Of a stretch of DNA of 64,000 bases, positions 9,504-18,931 are shown piece after piece. The translations under genes were made by a program, and so were the position numbers. The stretch's first letter is position 1. Each line of letters opens with the position of its first letter. The stretch lies in assembly GCA_942493345.1 (NCBI GenBank), contig OW818695.1, forward strand, positions 3,162,001-3,226,000, written 5' to 3'. The stretch is from GWE2-42-39 sp942493345. GTDB taxonomy: Bacteria > Bacteroidota > Bacteroidia > Bacteroidales > Prolixibacteraceae. The notes beneath the pieces were generated by a model. The model had not been told where the DNA came from. It ran no database searches and worked only from the letters and a program-made list of their open reading frames with translations.

Positions 9504-10331
9504 TTACTGAACATAGCTATTCCTGACTTCTTCAAGCGTTTCAGTTAATCGAACAAGTTGCTGTTCCGTCATCGATGTATTTCCTTCTTCCATTGCAAAA
9601 ATGCTGTTTATTTCCTGGATAACCAGCAAGGCTTCCCCCGTCATTTCTGAATTTTTACTCTCTTTTAACATCATTTCGAGTTTGAGTAAAGGGTTTTTCT
9701 GAAACACGACAGCCTTTATTATTTCCGGATTCTGAAATGTGTTTTCTGAAATATGAGTAGTGAGGTACAGCCCTTCGATAACTGTTCCTGTCAAAATCAA
9801 GTACGAAAGTTCCGACCTTCCTTGTTTGTTCAGGTAAGCATGTGCATTCTGAAGCATTTGGGTAATAATCTCAACCAATTGGTCTTTGTTGTCGACATTT
9901 GCTTCAATCTGATCGGGTAAATCGTGTTCGAAAGCCGCAGTAAAATCGAGTTCTCTGATCAGTGTTTCGCAAGCTGAAAAATAATTTTGTATCTCCGGTT
10001 TTTTATTATAAGTGATGGTATAGGCCAGGTCCGCCGCGTAAATCCCCAAATTGACGGCCTTGTTTTTTTCGATAAAAAACGTACCTGCATTTTCCTGATT
10101 GCTGGTAATCCCGGCAATATAGCTGGCCTCAATTTTATTTAGCATATTGGCTATTTCAAAAGCCGAAGGCAAAGGGGATGTGTATTCTTCAATTTCTTTC
10201 TGAAATGTTTCGTGAATATCGTTTGAGCGTTGGTTCTTGTTGTTTCTCGTGTTGCACGATGAAAGGCAACTTAGCCCAATTGCAATAATGAGAAATAAAA
10301 AAATAAAACGGAATATTTTTACTGCTCTCAT
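9504..10331 (-). CDS. Hypothetical lipoprotein upstream of the ABC transporter
   Basis: 275 residues, family not recognised. The N-terminus has a hydrophobic signal ending in LSSC (Cys near residue 26), so it should be lipidated. The mature part is acidic, mostly helical by composition, without transmembrane segments. It contains an ITYNKKPEIQNYF stretch and a QNAHAYLNKQGRSEL stretch that look conserved rather than random. It is separated by 78 bp from the ABC transporter gene on the same strand and may be its accessory lipoprotein. That link rests only on adjacency. The 251 bp upstream hold no gene. Confidence 0.7.
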   Translation of the reverse strand: MRAVKIFRFIFLFLIIAIGLSCLSSCNTRNNKNQRSNDIHETFQKEIEEYTSPLPSAFEIANMLNKIEASYIAGITSNQENAGTFFIEKNKAVNLGIYAADLAYTITYNKKPEIQNYFSACETLIRELDFTAAFEHDLPDQIEANVDNKDQLVEIITQMLQNAHAYLNKQGRSELSYLILTGTVIEGLYLTTHISENTFQNPEIIKAVVFQKNPLLKLEMMLKESKNSEMTGEALLVIQEINSIFAMEEGNTSMTEQQLVRLTETLEEVRNSYVQ

Positions 10332-10582
10332 TGATGTACTTTTTTTATTCTTTCGCTCATTTTTTGAGTATCGCCGAAGATTTTTGCATGGTTGACATTC
10401 CGGCTCCGGCGTCTATCCTGATTTCGGTATCTAAAATAATACAAAATTGCGGGCAACAACAAAAGCATGAATTAATTTTTTGAAATAGCCTGTCAATCCG
10501 GTTCTCTCGATAAAATTAATCCATGCTTCGACTGTAGCCGCAAATCACAAAATAAGAGGACTCAGTTATTCAATTGCTTTTT

Positions 10583-11905
10583 TTATTCGTTGTACCAGTT
10601 AATTTTTCGGGTAAAAAACATGGTGAGGGCAAGTACGCAGAATAGCCCGATACTACCGACTAAAAGTGCATACGATTCCAGTTGCATTAATACAAAAACG
10701 AACCCGAAGGAAAAGGTGAGAATCGAAGAAAGCAGGATCGAATTTGACCAGTTTTTCAGGAACGACCTGGAATAGGCCAGCACCATTCCGATAACCGAAA
10801 GAGAAGAAATCAGATACGCCCGATTGAACCCGAGATGTTCGGAAATGGAAAGCAGTAAAAGGTAAAAAATCAATACGGCAAACCCGACTAAAATGTATTG
10901 GAAGGAATGTATTCTTTGCTTGGTAATTATTTCGTTCAGGAAAAAGGAGAGAAACATGAAAAGAATAACCAGGATGCCATATTTTGCACTGCGTAAATTC
11001 TTTTGGTAATGGTTGGCAACGGAGACCAGTTTCACCCCGAAATCGGCGTTGGTGACATTGAACGCATCGTCTTTCCATGCCTGTGGAAAGTTCCGGTTGA
11101 AGTTCAGTACTTTCCATTGAGCAGTGAATCCGTCAGCAGAAACAGAGCGGTTTTCGGGTAAAAAATTTCCCAGGAAACCCGGATCGTTCCACGATGATTT
11201 GATATTTACATGAGTGGTTTCCCCGAGTGGGGCAAATTGCAGTTCATCAGAACCTTTGAGATTCAGGTTGATCTGGAAATCGGCAGGAAAGGAAGACTGT
11301 CCCGACCGAGGAACCAGTATGGAAATTCCCTTGTCGCCAAGTAGCCGGTTGTCCATACCAGGTGAAAAAGGATACGATTTTTCGTTCCAGATTAAATCGA
11401 CCATCGCATTTATTCCACGTAAATCGCTGATGGCAACCGATAAACTGGCTTTTTCCCATAAAATATTCGACGGGTCCAACTTGAGTTTTTCGAAATCAGG
11501 GTTTTCAAAATGCCCGGTTATCTTCAGTGACGACTCGTACACAACCGACTGGTAAATGCTTCGATGCAGTTCCTTCGGGAAAATCGCTCCGTCAATGTTC
11601 AGTGTTTCCGGCAAGAAATGGTATTCATGTATTTCCTCTTTGATAATCGTTCCTTTGTCGTCAAAAGTTTTTTCGAGGTATGGAATGGTCAGTACGGGCC
11701 CCCGGAGGGTCTGATTGAGCGACCATTTTTGCATAACTTCCTGTTTTGCCGATTCGGCCGTTGTTTCACGTTCGTGTATCACTTCCTCGATCATTACCCG
11801 GGGAATCATCAGCACGAGCGCAATGAACCCGATGGTTATAACTTTTAATGTTATTTGCCAGTTGATGGCTTTTGTCTTTTCTTCTAAAAATTGTTTTGTT
11901 TCCAT
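10583..11905 (-). CDS. creD: CreD-family inner membrane protein
   Basis: 440 residues, the usual CreD length. One N-terminal helix (about 18-38) is followed by a large extracytoplasmic region with the family motif LRGPVLTIPY near 68-77, then five to six closely spaced C-terminal helices from about 305. E. coli CreD is linked to envelope integrity and colicin E2 tolerance under CreBC control; the molecular activity is unknown. Here the gene follows a winged-helix regulator and a small membrane protein on the same strand, a common Bacteroidota arrangement, instead of CreBC. The 62-bp spacing to the regulator gene suggests an operon. Confidence 0.9.
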   Translation of the reverse strand: METKQFLEEKTKAINWQITLKVITIGFIALVLMIPRVMIEEVIHERETTAESAKQEVMQKWSLNQTLRGPVLTIPYLEKTFDDKGTIIKEEIHEYHFLPETLNIDGAIFPKELHRSIYQSVVYESSLKITGHFENPDFEKLKLDPSNILWEKASLSVAISDLRGINAMVDLIWNEKSYPFSPGMDNRLLGDKGISILVPRSGQSSFPADFQINLNLKGSDELQFAPLGETTHVNIKSSWNDPGFLGNFLPENRSVSADGFTAQWKVLNFNRNFPQAWKDDAFNVTNADFGVKLVSVANHYQKNLRSAKYGILVILFMFLSFFLNEIITKQRIHSFQYILVGFAVLIFYLLLLSISEHLGFNRAYLISSLSVIGMVLAYSRSFLKNWSNSILLSSILTFSFGFVFVLMQLESYALLVGSIGLFCVLALTMFFTRKINWYNE

Positions 11906-11967
11906 TGTTTTGCGTGTTTTAAATTTATTCAGAGAACTTTGAAATTCAAAGTGTGTGATTAAAAAAA

Positions 11968-12264
11968 TTATCGTTGTTTCAATATTTCTTCCAGCGTTTC
12001 CACGTGTTTCTCAAAAGCGGTTTTCCCGGGTTCAGTAATTGTATAAACGGTATTTGGTTTCCGGTTGATGAAACTTTTCTTTACTGAAATATATCCTTCT
12101 TTTTCGAGGTGTTTTAAATGACTGGCCAGATTGCCATCTGTAACCTCAAGCAATTCTTTCAGGTCGTTGAATGTGGCTTCGTTGTTTACCCGCAGCACAG
12201 ACATCGCTCCTAACCTGATTTTATTTTCGAATGCCTTATCTAGTTGTTGGATTAAATTTTTCAC
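11968..12264 (-). CDS. Small winged-helix transcriptional regulator
   Basis: 98 residues, essentially one winged-helix domain of the ArsR/MarR-like group seen beside CreD genes. The recognition region is FNDLKELLEVTDGNLASHLKHLEKEGYI (28 residues, about 33-60), and the wing is KSFINRKPNTVYTITEPGK. No ligand or metal-binding Cys cluster is visible. It overlaps the preceding membrane protein gene by 4 bp (ATGA), so it is co-translated with it, and probably regulates its own creD operon. Effector unknown. Confidence 0.88.
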   Translation of the reverse strand: MKNLIQQLDKAFENKIRLGAMSVLRVNNEATFNDLKELLEVTDGNLASHLKHLEKEGYISVKKSFINRKPNTVYTITEPGKTAFEKHVETLEEILKQR

Positions 12265-12890
12265 GCTGGCCGGGAATTCTGTTCGTATCTAAAATACATG
12301 ACTGTACCGTAAATAATATGAATGAGACCAAACCCTGCAGCCCATAAAATTAGCCCCATTCCGGGTAAAGCTGCCGCGAAAATACCAAGAATTATTTGGA
12401 ATAAACCCATGTAAAAAATCTCCTGGTGGGTAAATTTTGCGGCATTGACCAATGCAAGCCCATAAAATGCAAGGCATAACGGGGCAATCACACCGTATAT
12501 TCCCTGCGATATAAAAATTAGAATCAGGATGCCTCCGCTTACAAGGGGTACCGCAAGGTTGATGCACATTAACCGGGAGCCGGGATTCCATATTTTTTTT
12601 CCGGATTTTTGAGCCCGCCGAGAAGTTAGCCACAATACAGTTACCAGCGATAAAATCAAAACGACTGCACCCAATGCTATCAGTTGGTAAATTATTTCAG
12701 CAGGAGAAGATTGATTGAATAATATCGTCGGCTGGACATAAATCATTTGGTAAGCGACGAATGCACCGCCCAATGCAAAGAGGCCAATTAAAATTCCGGA
12801 CAAGCCGCTTAACGAGAGAAACCGGCTCGATTGTTCCATCATTTGCCTGATCTCTTTTATTTCTGATAAATAAGTTTCTGTATTTTTCAT
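12261..12890 (-). CDS. Hypothetical six-helix membrane protein
   Basis: 209 residues, first gene of the regulator-creD operon. About six hydrophobic segments are visible (near 25-50, 65-90, 105-130, 132-150, 155-180 and 182-200). The N-terminus MKNTETYLSEIKEIRQMMEQSSRF is soluble and amphipathic. No family with a known function is recognised. Its stop overlaps the start of the winged-helix regulator (ATGA), and this coupling plus the downstream creD suggests a membrane sensor or accessory role for CreD. That is inference from context only. Confidence 0.75.
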   Translation of the reverse strand: MKNTETYLSEIKEIRQMMEQSSRFLSLSGLSGILIGLFALGGAFVAYQMIYVQPTILFNQSSPAEIIYQLIALGAVVLILSLVTVLWLTSRRAQKSGKKIWNPGSRLMCINLAVPLVSGGILILIFISQGIYGVIAPLCLAFYGLALVNAAKFTHQEIFYMGLFQIILGIFAAALPGMGLILWAAGFGLIHIIYGTVMYFRYEQNSRPA

Positions 12891-13146
12891 TTTCTAAAAG
12901 TACTTTGAAATGCAAAGTAAATATATTTTTCAATAACCTCAAAACAGATAATTATATTTTTTTAATGGAGGAGGTTCTTCGTTTGCCTTTTCCACATAGA
13001 AATTATAAGGCTGTTGAAAAAATACGGCAATAAATTACAACGAATCACCTCATCATGTGTTTTTCTTTTCAACTATGTGTTTTTGATCTTCTTCCGTCTC
13101 CTTATTTTTTTTATTTTTCAGACTGAAACGAAAACACAACTTTACA

Positions 13147-15249
13147 ATGGAAAAACATCATGTATTTTTTGCGGCTGTATTCTTATTGGCGGCTGCATGT
13201 CAAACAAAACAAGCTGATATGGTAAACCCATTTTTTACTGAGTACAAAACCCCGTTCCAGGTTCCGCCGTTCGACCAGATAAAAACGGAACATTATCTCC
13301 CGGCTTTGGAAGAAGGCATCAAACAACACGATGCAGAAATTGATGCGATTGTGAATAACAATGAAACGCCAACTTTTGAGAATACAATCTTGGCTTTCGA
13401 TCAGTCGGGCGAACTGCTCGACAACGTGATGAATGTATTTGATCCGATTACTTCGGCCAATGCCACCGAAGAAATTCAGGCGCTGGAAGAACAGATTTCG
13501 CCGTTGGTTACCAAACATGCCGACAATATCTTATTAAATGCGGGTCTCTTCGGAAAGATAAAAACCATCTACGAAAAACGAAATGAATTGGGATTCGACG
13601 ATCAGCAAATCAGGCTGGTTGATAAGTTTTATAGCGATTTTGTGCGAAACGGTGCCAATTTGCCACCCGACAAACAGGAGATTCTGCGCGGTATCAATCT
13701 CGAACTTTCCGATTTAAACATCCAGTTCAGTAAAAATGTATTGGCCGAAACCAATAAAAACTTTCGCCTGATTATTGACAACGAAAAAGACCTTGCCGGG
13801 CTTCCTGCCGATGTGATTGCACAGGCTGCCGACCAGGCCAAACGCGACAGCATGGAAGGCAAATGGGTGTTTATGCTCACCCGCCCCAGTATGACTCCGT
13901 TCCTTCAGTATGCCGAAAACCGCGACCTGCGTGAAAAACTGTATCGCGGCTATTTCATGCGTGCCGATAACAACAATGAATTCGACAACAAGGAAATCAT
14001 CCGAAAAACGATTAACCTGCGGAACCAAAAAGCACAATTGCTGGGCTTCAATAATTTTGCTGATTACGTCATCGACGAGAACATGGCGAAAACACCGGCG
14101 CGGGTGTACGAATTTCTGCAAAAATTATGGGAACCAACCATGAAAATTGCCAAACAGGATGTAAAAGAAATGCAGGCAATTATCGACAAGGAAGGCGGCA
14201 ATTTCAAACTGGCTTTGTGGGACTGGTGGTACTATTCCGAAAAACTGCGCAAAGCAAAATACAATCTCGACGAGAATGAGATAAAACCTTATTTCAGCCT
14301 TGAAAATACCCGCGACGGGATGTTTTATGTAGCCAACAAATTATATGGCATCACCTTTACGCTCCTTCCTAACCTTCCGGTTTATCACAACGAAGCGGTA
14401 GCATACGAGGTGAAAGAAGCCGATGGCTCGCATTTGGGCGTGTTGTATCTCGATTATTATCCGAGGGACACGAAGCGAGTAGGTGCATGGTGTACTTCGT
14501 TTCGTCAGCAGTCGTATAAAGATGGCAAAAAAATTGCCCCTATTGCGTCTATCGTAATGAACTTCACCCGGCCTACGGGAGATGCCCCGGCTTTGCTTTC
14601 GTTTGATGAAGTAACAACCATGTGGCACGAGTTCGGTCATGCGCTGCACGTTCTGTTTACCGATGGCCCCTACCAACGCACCTCACGCGATGTGCCCAAC
14701 GATTTTGTTGAATTGCCTTCGCAGGTGATGGAAAACTGGGCTGCCGATCCCGAAGTGATGAAAGTATATGCCAAACATTATAAAACAGGCGAAGCCATTC
14801 CGGATGAACTGATCAAAAAAATTGAAGCATCGGGTCATTTCAACCAGGGATTTCTTACCGGCGAATACCTGGCCGCCTCGCTGCTCGACCTCGACTGGCA
14901 TACCAAATACGATGGCAACAGCGATGTAAACGCATTCGAAAAAGCATCGATGGACAGCTACGGGCTGATTGATGAAATACTACCGCGCTACCGAAGCACG
15001 TATTTCTCACATATTTTCACTCCCGGTTATGCCGCCGGTTATTACGTTTATATTTGGGCGGCACAGCTCGATACCGACGCATTCAAAGCATTTGAAGAAT
15101 CGGGAAATATTTACAACCCGGAACTGGCAGCCCGTTTCCGCGAATTGCTGACCAAATCGGGATCGGATGAAGGAATGAACATTTACCGTAAATTCAGGGG
15201 CAAAGATGCAACTATTGATGCGCTGCTCGAAAAACGCGGGCTGAAATAA
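13147..15249 (+). CDS. M3-family metallopeptidase (Dcp/oligopeptidase A type), lipoprotein
   Basis: 700 residues, normal length for Dcp/OpdA peptidases. The zinc motif HEFGH lies in TTMWHEFGHALHVLF at about residues 491-505, with a further conserved acidic helix downstream. A lipoprotein signal precedes LLAAACQTKQ, so the enzyme is probably periplasmic and degrades short peptides, either dipeptides from the C-terminus (Dcp) or internal bonds (OpdA). It is followed by a long hairpin that separates it from the convergent DUF4252 gene. Dcp versus OpdA specificity is not decided here. Confidence 0.95.
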   Translation: MEKHHVFFAAVFLLAAACQTKQADMVNPFFTEYKTPFQVPPFDQIKTEHYLPALEEGIKQHDAEIDAIVNNNETPTFENTILAFDQSGELLDNVMNVFDPITSANATEEIQALEEQISPLVTKHADNILLNAGLFGKIKTIYEKRNELGFDDQQIRLVDKFYSDFVRNGANLPPDKQEILRGINLELSDLNIQFSKNVLAETNKNFRLIIDNEKDLAGLPADVIAQAADQAKRDSMEGKWVFMLTRPSMTPFLQYAENRDLREKLYRGYFMRADNNNEFDNKEIIRKTINLRNQKAQLLGFNNFADYVIDENMAKTPARVYEFLQKLWEPTMKIAKQDVKEMQAIIDKEGGNFKLALWDWWYYSEKLRKAKYNLDENEIKPYFSLENTRDGMFYVANKLYGITFTLLPNLPVYHNEAVAYEVKEADGSHLGVLYLDYYPRDTKRVGAWCTSFRQQSYKDGKKIAPIASIVMNFTRPTGDAPALLSFDEVTTMWHEFGHALHVLFTDGPYQRTSRDVPNDFVELPSQVMENWAADPEVMKVYAKHYKTGEAIPDELIKKIEASGHFNQGFLTGEYLAASLLDLDWHTKYDGNSDVNAFEKASMDSYGLIDEILPRYRSTYFSHIFTPGYAAGYYVYIWAAQLDTDAFKAFEESGNIYNPELAARFRELLTKSGSDEGMNIYRKFRGKDATIDALLEKRGLK

Positions 15250-15253
15250 AATT

Positions 15254-15327
15254 AAGAGGCTGTCCAAAAAGTCTGAGATTCAATATGACACGAAGTGCGA
15301 GTTTCAGAACTATTTGGACAGCTTCTT
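15254..15327. terminator. Long palindrome between convergent genes, likely bidirectional terminator
   Basis: Left arm AAGAGGCTGTCCAAAAA, right arm ATTTGGACAGCTTCTT; the arms pair apart from one G-U. An inner stem (TCTGAGA with TTTCAGA) extends it to a hairpin of about 70 nt. T-rich DNA follows on the plus strand. Position between the M3 peptidase and the convergent DUF4252 gene fits a two-way terminator. The same arm sequence recurs at 54628..54780, so it is also a repeat-family member. Confidence 0.7.
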
Positions 15328-15328
15328 T

Positions 15329-15853
15329 CTACTTTTTACTTTCTACTTTTTCTTTTCCTGTCGGAAGCACGTCAATGTCCAATGCGCCGGTAATTTTCCC
15401 GATATTTTCAGGATCAATCACCCCTTGAATGCTGATCAGCGCATTATCGTCGCCACCAACCACCAGCAATAGTTCCGACAGTTTGCCATCGCCAGCATTT
15501 TTCCCGTAAAAGCGAACCACTTCGTCGTCTTCCGTAACTTCCATCAGCACCTCGTAGTCGTGGTTCTTAAAAAAACCATCCTTATCAAGTTCCTTGTAAA
15601 AATCAAGACCTTCATTTAGTTTTTTATCATCAACCGAAAGAATGCGGATCCCTTTTAAACCCGACAAAAGTTTCGACTCGGGGTCATCTGTATCTTCAAA
15701 TTTACTGGCAAAACCCAGCAATGCCCCACTGATTCGCACGGTGGTAAAACCTTGTTTGTTGGCATATTTCTCGAAAAGCCTGTCAACCGGGTTGTTTTGT
15801 GCAAACCCCAGCATTGGCAACAACAAAATTGCAAGTATTAATAATCGTTTCAT
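15329..15853 (-). CDS. DUF4252 domain-containing secreted protein
   Basis: 174 residues. Signal peptide MKRLLILAILLLPMLGFAQ with cleavage after FAQ, then a domain matching DUF4252: FEKYANKQGFTTVRISG near 28-44, GIRILSVDD, YEVLMEV and the late LVVGGDDNALISIQG. Function unknown. In Bacteroidota this family is typically encoded beside an ECF sigma factor and a small membrane anti-sigma candidate, exactly the arrangement here (2 bp after the anti-sigma gene), suggesting it is either a target or a modulator of that sigma factor. Confidence 0.88.
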   Translation of the reverse strand: MKRLLILAILLLPMLGFAQNNPVDRLFEKYANKQGFTTVRISGALLGFASKFEDTDDPESKLLSGLKGIRILSVDDKKLNEGLDFYKELDKDGFFKNHDYEVLMEVTEDDEVVRFYGKNAGDGKLSELLLVVGGDDNALISIQGVIDPENIGKITGALDIDVLPTGKEKVESKK

Positions 15854-15855
15854 GG

Positions 15856-16401
15856 TTATTGTTTTTTTAATTTTTTATTCATTTTCGCTAATTCGTCCAT
15901 TTTTCCGAACCCTTTGTTTACCAATCTTAAACTTGTTTTCAAGGGAGCCGAAGTTTTATCTATTTTCGCAATGGGTTGAAGTTGCACCATCCCCTTTTGG
16001 TACTTACCGGCCATGTACCTCAAAGTTTTGGTGGCTTCAGCGTATGCTATATCCGGATCATCATACGTGTCTTTAATCTGATTTTTATTTTGGTTGTAAT
16101 TCACCAGCAACACGGCAAGCAGCAATATCGCAGCAGCCGAAGTAACCGATTGCCACAACCAACGGTATCTTTTCTTTTCCTTGTTTTCACTTTCCAGAAT
16201 ATGATCCATCACATCCTCTTCAAAACCGTCGAACCGAAGTCCTGAAAGTTCTTCCGTGGCCACAAAAAATTCGCGGTAAACTTCCAATTCAGCAGGAACT
16301 TCCTGGTTCCTGAAAAAATCCGCCAGAATGTTTTCTTCCACAACCGTTGTCTGTCCTTCAAAGAACTTTTGCAGCAGTATTTTCACCTCTTTCAATTCCA
16401 T
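15856..16401 (-). CDS. Putative membrane anti-sigma factor
   Basis: 181 residues. A cytoplasmic N-terminal part (about 1-75) contains the typical short helical anti-sigma-like stretch with LLQKFFEGQTTVVEENILADF. One transmembrane segment follows (about 84-102, SVTSAAAILLLAVLLVNY), then a basic periplasmic tail. The start overlaps the end of the upstream sigma-factor gene by 44 bp, which links their expression. It is not a classic FecR and lacks the zinc-binding HxxxCxxC of ZAS anti-sigmas. Role assigned from topology and position. Confidence 0.7.
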   Translation of the reverse strand: MELKEVKILLQKFFEGQTTVVEENILADFFRNQEVPAELEVYREFFVATEELSGLRFDGFEEDVMDHILESENKEKKRYRWLWQSVTSAAAILLLAVLLVNYNQNKNQIKDTYDDPDIAYAEATKTLRYMAGKYQKGMVQLQPIAKIDKTSAPLKTSLRLVNKGFGKMDELAKMNKKLKKQ

Positions 16402-16927
16402 AATTCTGATGTTTTAACAGTTCATCTCGTACTTTTTTTCGTGCCCTCGACAGGTTCACTCTCAGCGCATTTATTTCCAGTTCGGTAATTCCGGCTATTT
16501 CTTTATAATCCATCTGCTCAATATCGCGAAGCCACATCACCTGTCGCTGTATTTCCGGAAGCGTCCGGATCACATTACGTACCAGCAAAGCTGTTTCCGA
16601 AAGGTCCATTTCCCGGTCGGGGTCCGATTTCTGTTCGTTTGAATGTCGGAGTTTATCGTCTTCAACCGGGAAAGAACGGTTCATCCGGATCATATCGAGG
16701 CAGCGGTTTCGCACCATACGCATGGCAAATGCTTCTATATTGTCAACTTTTGCAAGCTCGTCCCTTTTCTGCCAGAGTTTCAGGAACACGTCCTGCACCA
16801 CGTCTTTTGCCTGTTCGTCGTCCTTCAGAAACTGAATGGCAAACCGAAGCAACTTGTTGTTGACAGGCAAAACGTATGTTTTAAAATCTTTGGCAGTCAT
16901 CTGTTTTAATATCCAGTCTGTTTTCAA
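16358..16927 (-). CDS. RNA polymerase ECF sigma factor
   Basis: 189 residues; an internal Met at residue 10 (MTAKDFKTY) is also a possible start. Region 2 is visible as LLRFAIQFLKDDEQAKDVVQ followed by DVFLKLWQKR and MVRNRCLDMIR. Region 4 is TLPEIQRQVMWLRDIEQM then DYKEIAGITELEINALRVNL. The C-terminal tail overlaps the anti-sigma gene by 44 bp. Operon order sigma, anti-sigma, DUF4252 is a conserved Bacteroidota unit. Target promoters unknown. Confidence 0.93.
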   Translation of the reverse strand: MKTDWILKQMTAKDFKTYVLPVNNKLLRFAIQFLKDDEQAKDVVQDVFLKLWQKRDELAKVDNIEAFAMRMVRNRCLDMIRMNRSFPVEDDKLRHSNEQKSDPDREMDLSETALLVRNVIRTLPEIQRQVMWLRDIEQMDYKEIAGITELEINALRVNLSRARKKVRDELLKHQNYGIERGENTAAKVL

Positions 16928-17042
16928 AGGTAAGACGGGGGTACAAAAATTTCATTACATTGGTTTAATATTTTATTTTTGACCAGCAAATTAAATAGAA
17001 ACTTCCGGCCAGCCCGGGCAGAAGCATCAATAAACAAAACCA

Positions 17043-17663
17043 ATGGAACGATTCATTTTTGAGAAAATCAAACGGATACAGGCGCTTGCCGAAACCGGAC
17101 TTCATTATGCTGAAAACGTTTTCGACCGCGAACGATACGACGAACTTCAGACAATATGTTTGCAATTATTTGAAAAAATGACCGACGTGCCGATTGAAAA
17201 AATCCGTCCGGTGATTATCGATAATAATGGGTACAAAACACCAAAAGTAGATGTGCGCGCCGTTGTTTTTAATGAGAAAGAAGAAATTCTGATGATCAAA
17301 GAGAAGGCCGATGGTTGTTGGGCTTTGCCCGGCGGTTGGGCCGATATTGGTTACACTGCGCGGCAGGTGGCCGAAAAAGAATGTTTCGAAGAAGCCGGAA
17401 TGACGGTAAAAGCGAAGCGCATCCTGGCTATTCTCGATAAAACAGCCCAGAATATGCCGCCACAGTTTGAATACGTTTACAAAATTTTCATCCTTTGCGA
17501 AAGGCAAAACAACCGGCTTTCAACCGGCAGTGAAACCGACGATGTTGCCTGGTTTGTCGAAGACCGGCTACCGGAACTTTCGACTCCGCGCAACCTCGAA
17601 TCGCAAATACACATGATGTTTGAATACCACCGGGGAGAACGGACTGATGTGTTTTTTGACTGA
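17043..17663 (+). CDS. Nudix hydrolase with N-terminal helical domain
   Basis: 206 residues. An N-terminal helical domain (about 1-65), typical of the ADP-ribose-type Nudix hydrolases, precedes the Nudix fold. The Nudix box spans GGWADIGYTARQVAEKE and CFEEAGM: the metal-binding EExG core is intact, the usual RE is KE, and the upstream Glu is Tyr. The likely reaction is hydrolysis of an X-linked nucleoside diphosphate such as ADP-ribose. It stands alone, divergent from the sigma-factor operon. Substrate uncertain. Confidence 0.88.
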   Translation: MERFIFEKIKRIQALAETGLHYAENVFDRERYDELQTICLQLFEKMTDVPIEKIRPVIIDNNGYKTPKVDVRAVVFNEKEEILMIKEKADGCWALPGGWADIGYTARQVAEKECFEEAGMTVKAKRILAILDKTAQNMPPQFEYVYKIFILCERQNNRLSTGSETDDVAWFVEDRLPELSTPRNLESQIHMMFEYHRGERTDVFFD

Positions 17664-17780
17664 GGGATGGATGTTTGAATTAGAATCAACGTTGATATTA
17701 GCATTCCCATCTTTTTCACTTTTGCGCTATTCCGTCGTTGGTAATTTTTCTACCTTCGTAAAAATTTTGTTTTATCTGAA

Positions 17781-18902
17781 ATGATTGTCGACAAACACCA
17801 CGAACATATTGAAAACGACTCGAATTACGGAGGACTGAAAGTGAACGACGGAATTGAAATGCCGTCTTCTGTCAATGCGGAGTCGGTGTTCCGTTTTCTG
17901 CAAAAAAAGAAAAAGCGTAAACTTTCGGCACAGCAATATGTTGATGGAATTTTGCAGGGCGATGTAACCATCCTGAGCCAAGCCGTGACATTGGTCGAAA
18001 GCTCGAAACCCGAACATCAGGAAATTGCGCAGGAGATAATATTGAAATGCCTGCCACATACCGGCAATTCGGTGCGTATCGGCATCACTGGAGTTCCTGG
18101 TGTTGGCAAAAGTACGTTTATCGAAGCGATGGGAACCTACATTACCGGAAAAGGCAGCAAGCTGGCCGTTCTGGCTATCGATCCGAGTAGCGAACGCACC
18201 AAGGGAAGTATATTGGGCGACAAAACCCGCATGGAAGAACTATCGGGCAACCCGCGCGCCTACATCCGTCCTTCGCCATCGGCCGGTTCGCTGGGCGGCG
18301 TGGCACGTAAAACGCGCGAAACCATCATCCTGTGCGAGGCCGCCGGATTTGATACTATTTTTATTGAAACCGTGGGAGTGGGGCAAAGCGAGACCGCTGT
18401 TCATTCGATGGTCGATTTTTTCCTTTTGCTGATGTTGGCCGGCGCCGGCGACGAGTTACAAGGCATCAAGCGCGGAATCATGGAAATGGCCGATGCAATC
18501 GCTATTAACAAAGCCGATGGAAATAATATCGACAAAGCCGGACTGGCGCGCATTCAATACGAAAATGCGCTGCACCTGTTTCCGCCCACGCCATCGGGCT
18601 GGAAGCCCAAAGTACTCATCTGTTCGGCCTTCCATAAAATGGGAATCGACCAGGTTTGGGATACAATTACCGGGTATCTTGCGCTTGCAAAAGAAAATCA
18701 CTATTTTCATCACCGCAGAAATGAGCAGTCGAAATACTGGATGTACGAGTCGATTAACGAGCAGTTGAAAATAGGTTTCTACGAAAACCCGGAAATAAAA
18801 AGCAAGTTGCCCGATTTCGAATCGAAAGTGCTGAACGACGAATTGTCGTCGTTTGTCGCTGCACGCGAACTGATTGACCGATACAGGCAACTAAAGAAAT
18901 AA
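17781..18902 (+). CDS. meaB: Methylmalonyl-CoA mutase-associated GTPase MeaB
   Basis: 373 residues, full length. The G3E-family GTPase motifs are present: P-loop GITGVPGVGKSTF near 95-107, AIDPSSERTKGSILGD with the metal-binding Asp, VETVGVGQSE as switch II, and the base-recognition motif INKADG. It protects and reactivates adenosylcobalamin-dependent methylmalonyl-CoA mutase. No mutase gene is in the window. The gene is followed 29 bp later by a TlpA-type gene on the same strand, which may share its transcript. Confidence 0.95.
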   Translation: MIVDKHHEHIENDSNYGGLKVNDGIEMPSSVNAESVFRFLQKKKKRKLSAQQYVDGILQGDVTILSQAVTLVESSKPEHQEIAQEIILKCLPHTGNSVRIGITGVPGVGKSTFIEAMGTYITGKGSKLAVLAIDPSSERTKGSILGDKTRMEELSGNPRAYIRPSPSAGSLGGVARKTRETIILCEAAGFDTIFIETVGVGQSETAVHSMVDFFLLLMLAGAGDELQGIKRGIMEMADAIAINKADGNNIDKAGLARIQYENALHLFPPTPSGWKPKVLICSAFHKMGIDQVWDTITGYLALAKENHYFHHRRNEQSKYWMYESINEQLKIGFYENPEIKSKLPDFESKVLNDELSSFVAARELIDRYRQLKK

Positions 18903-18931
18903 TCATTATTGATCCACAAATAAATACACAA

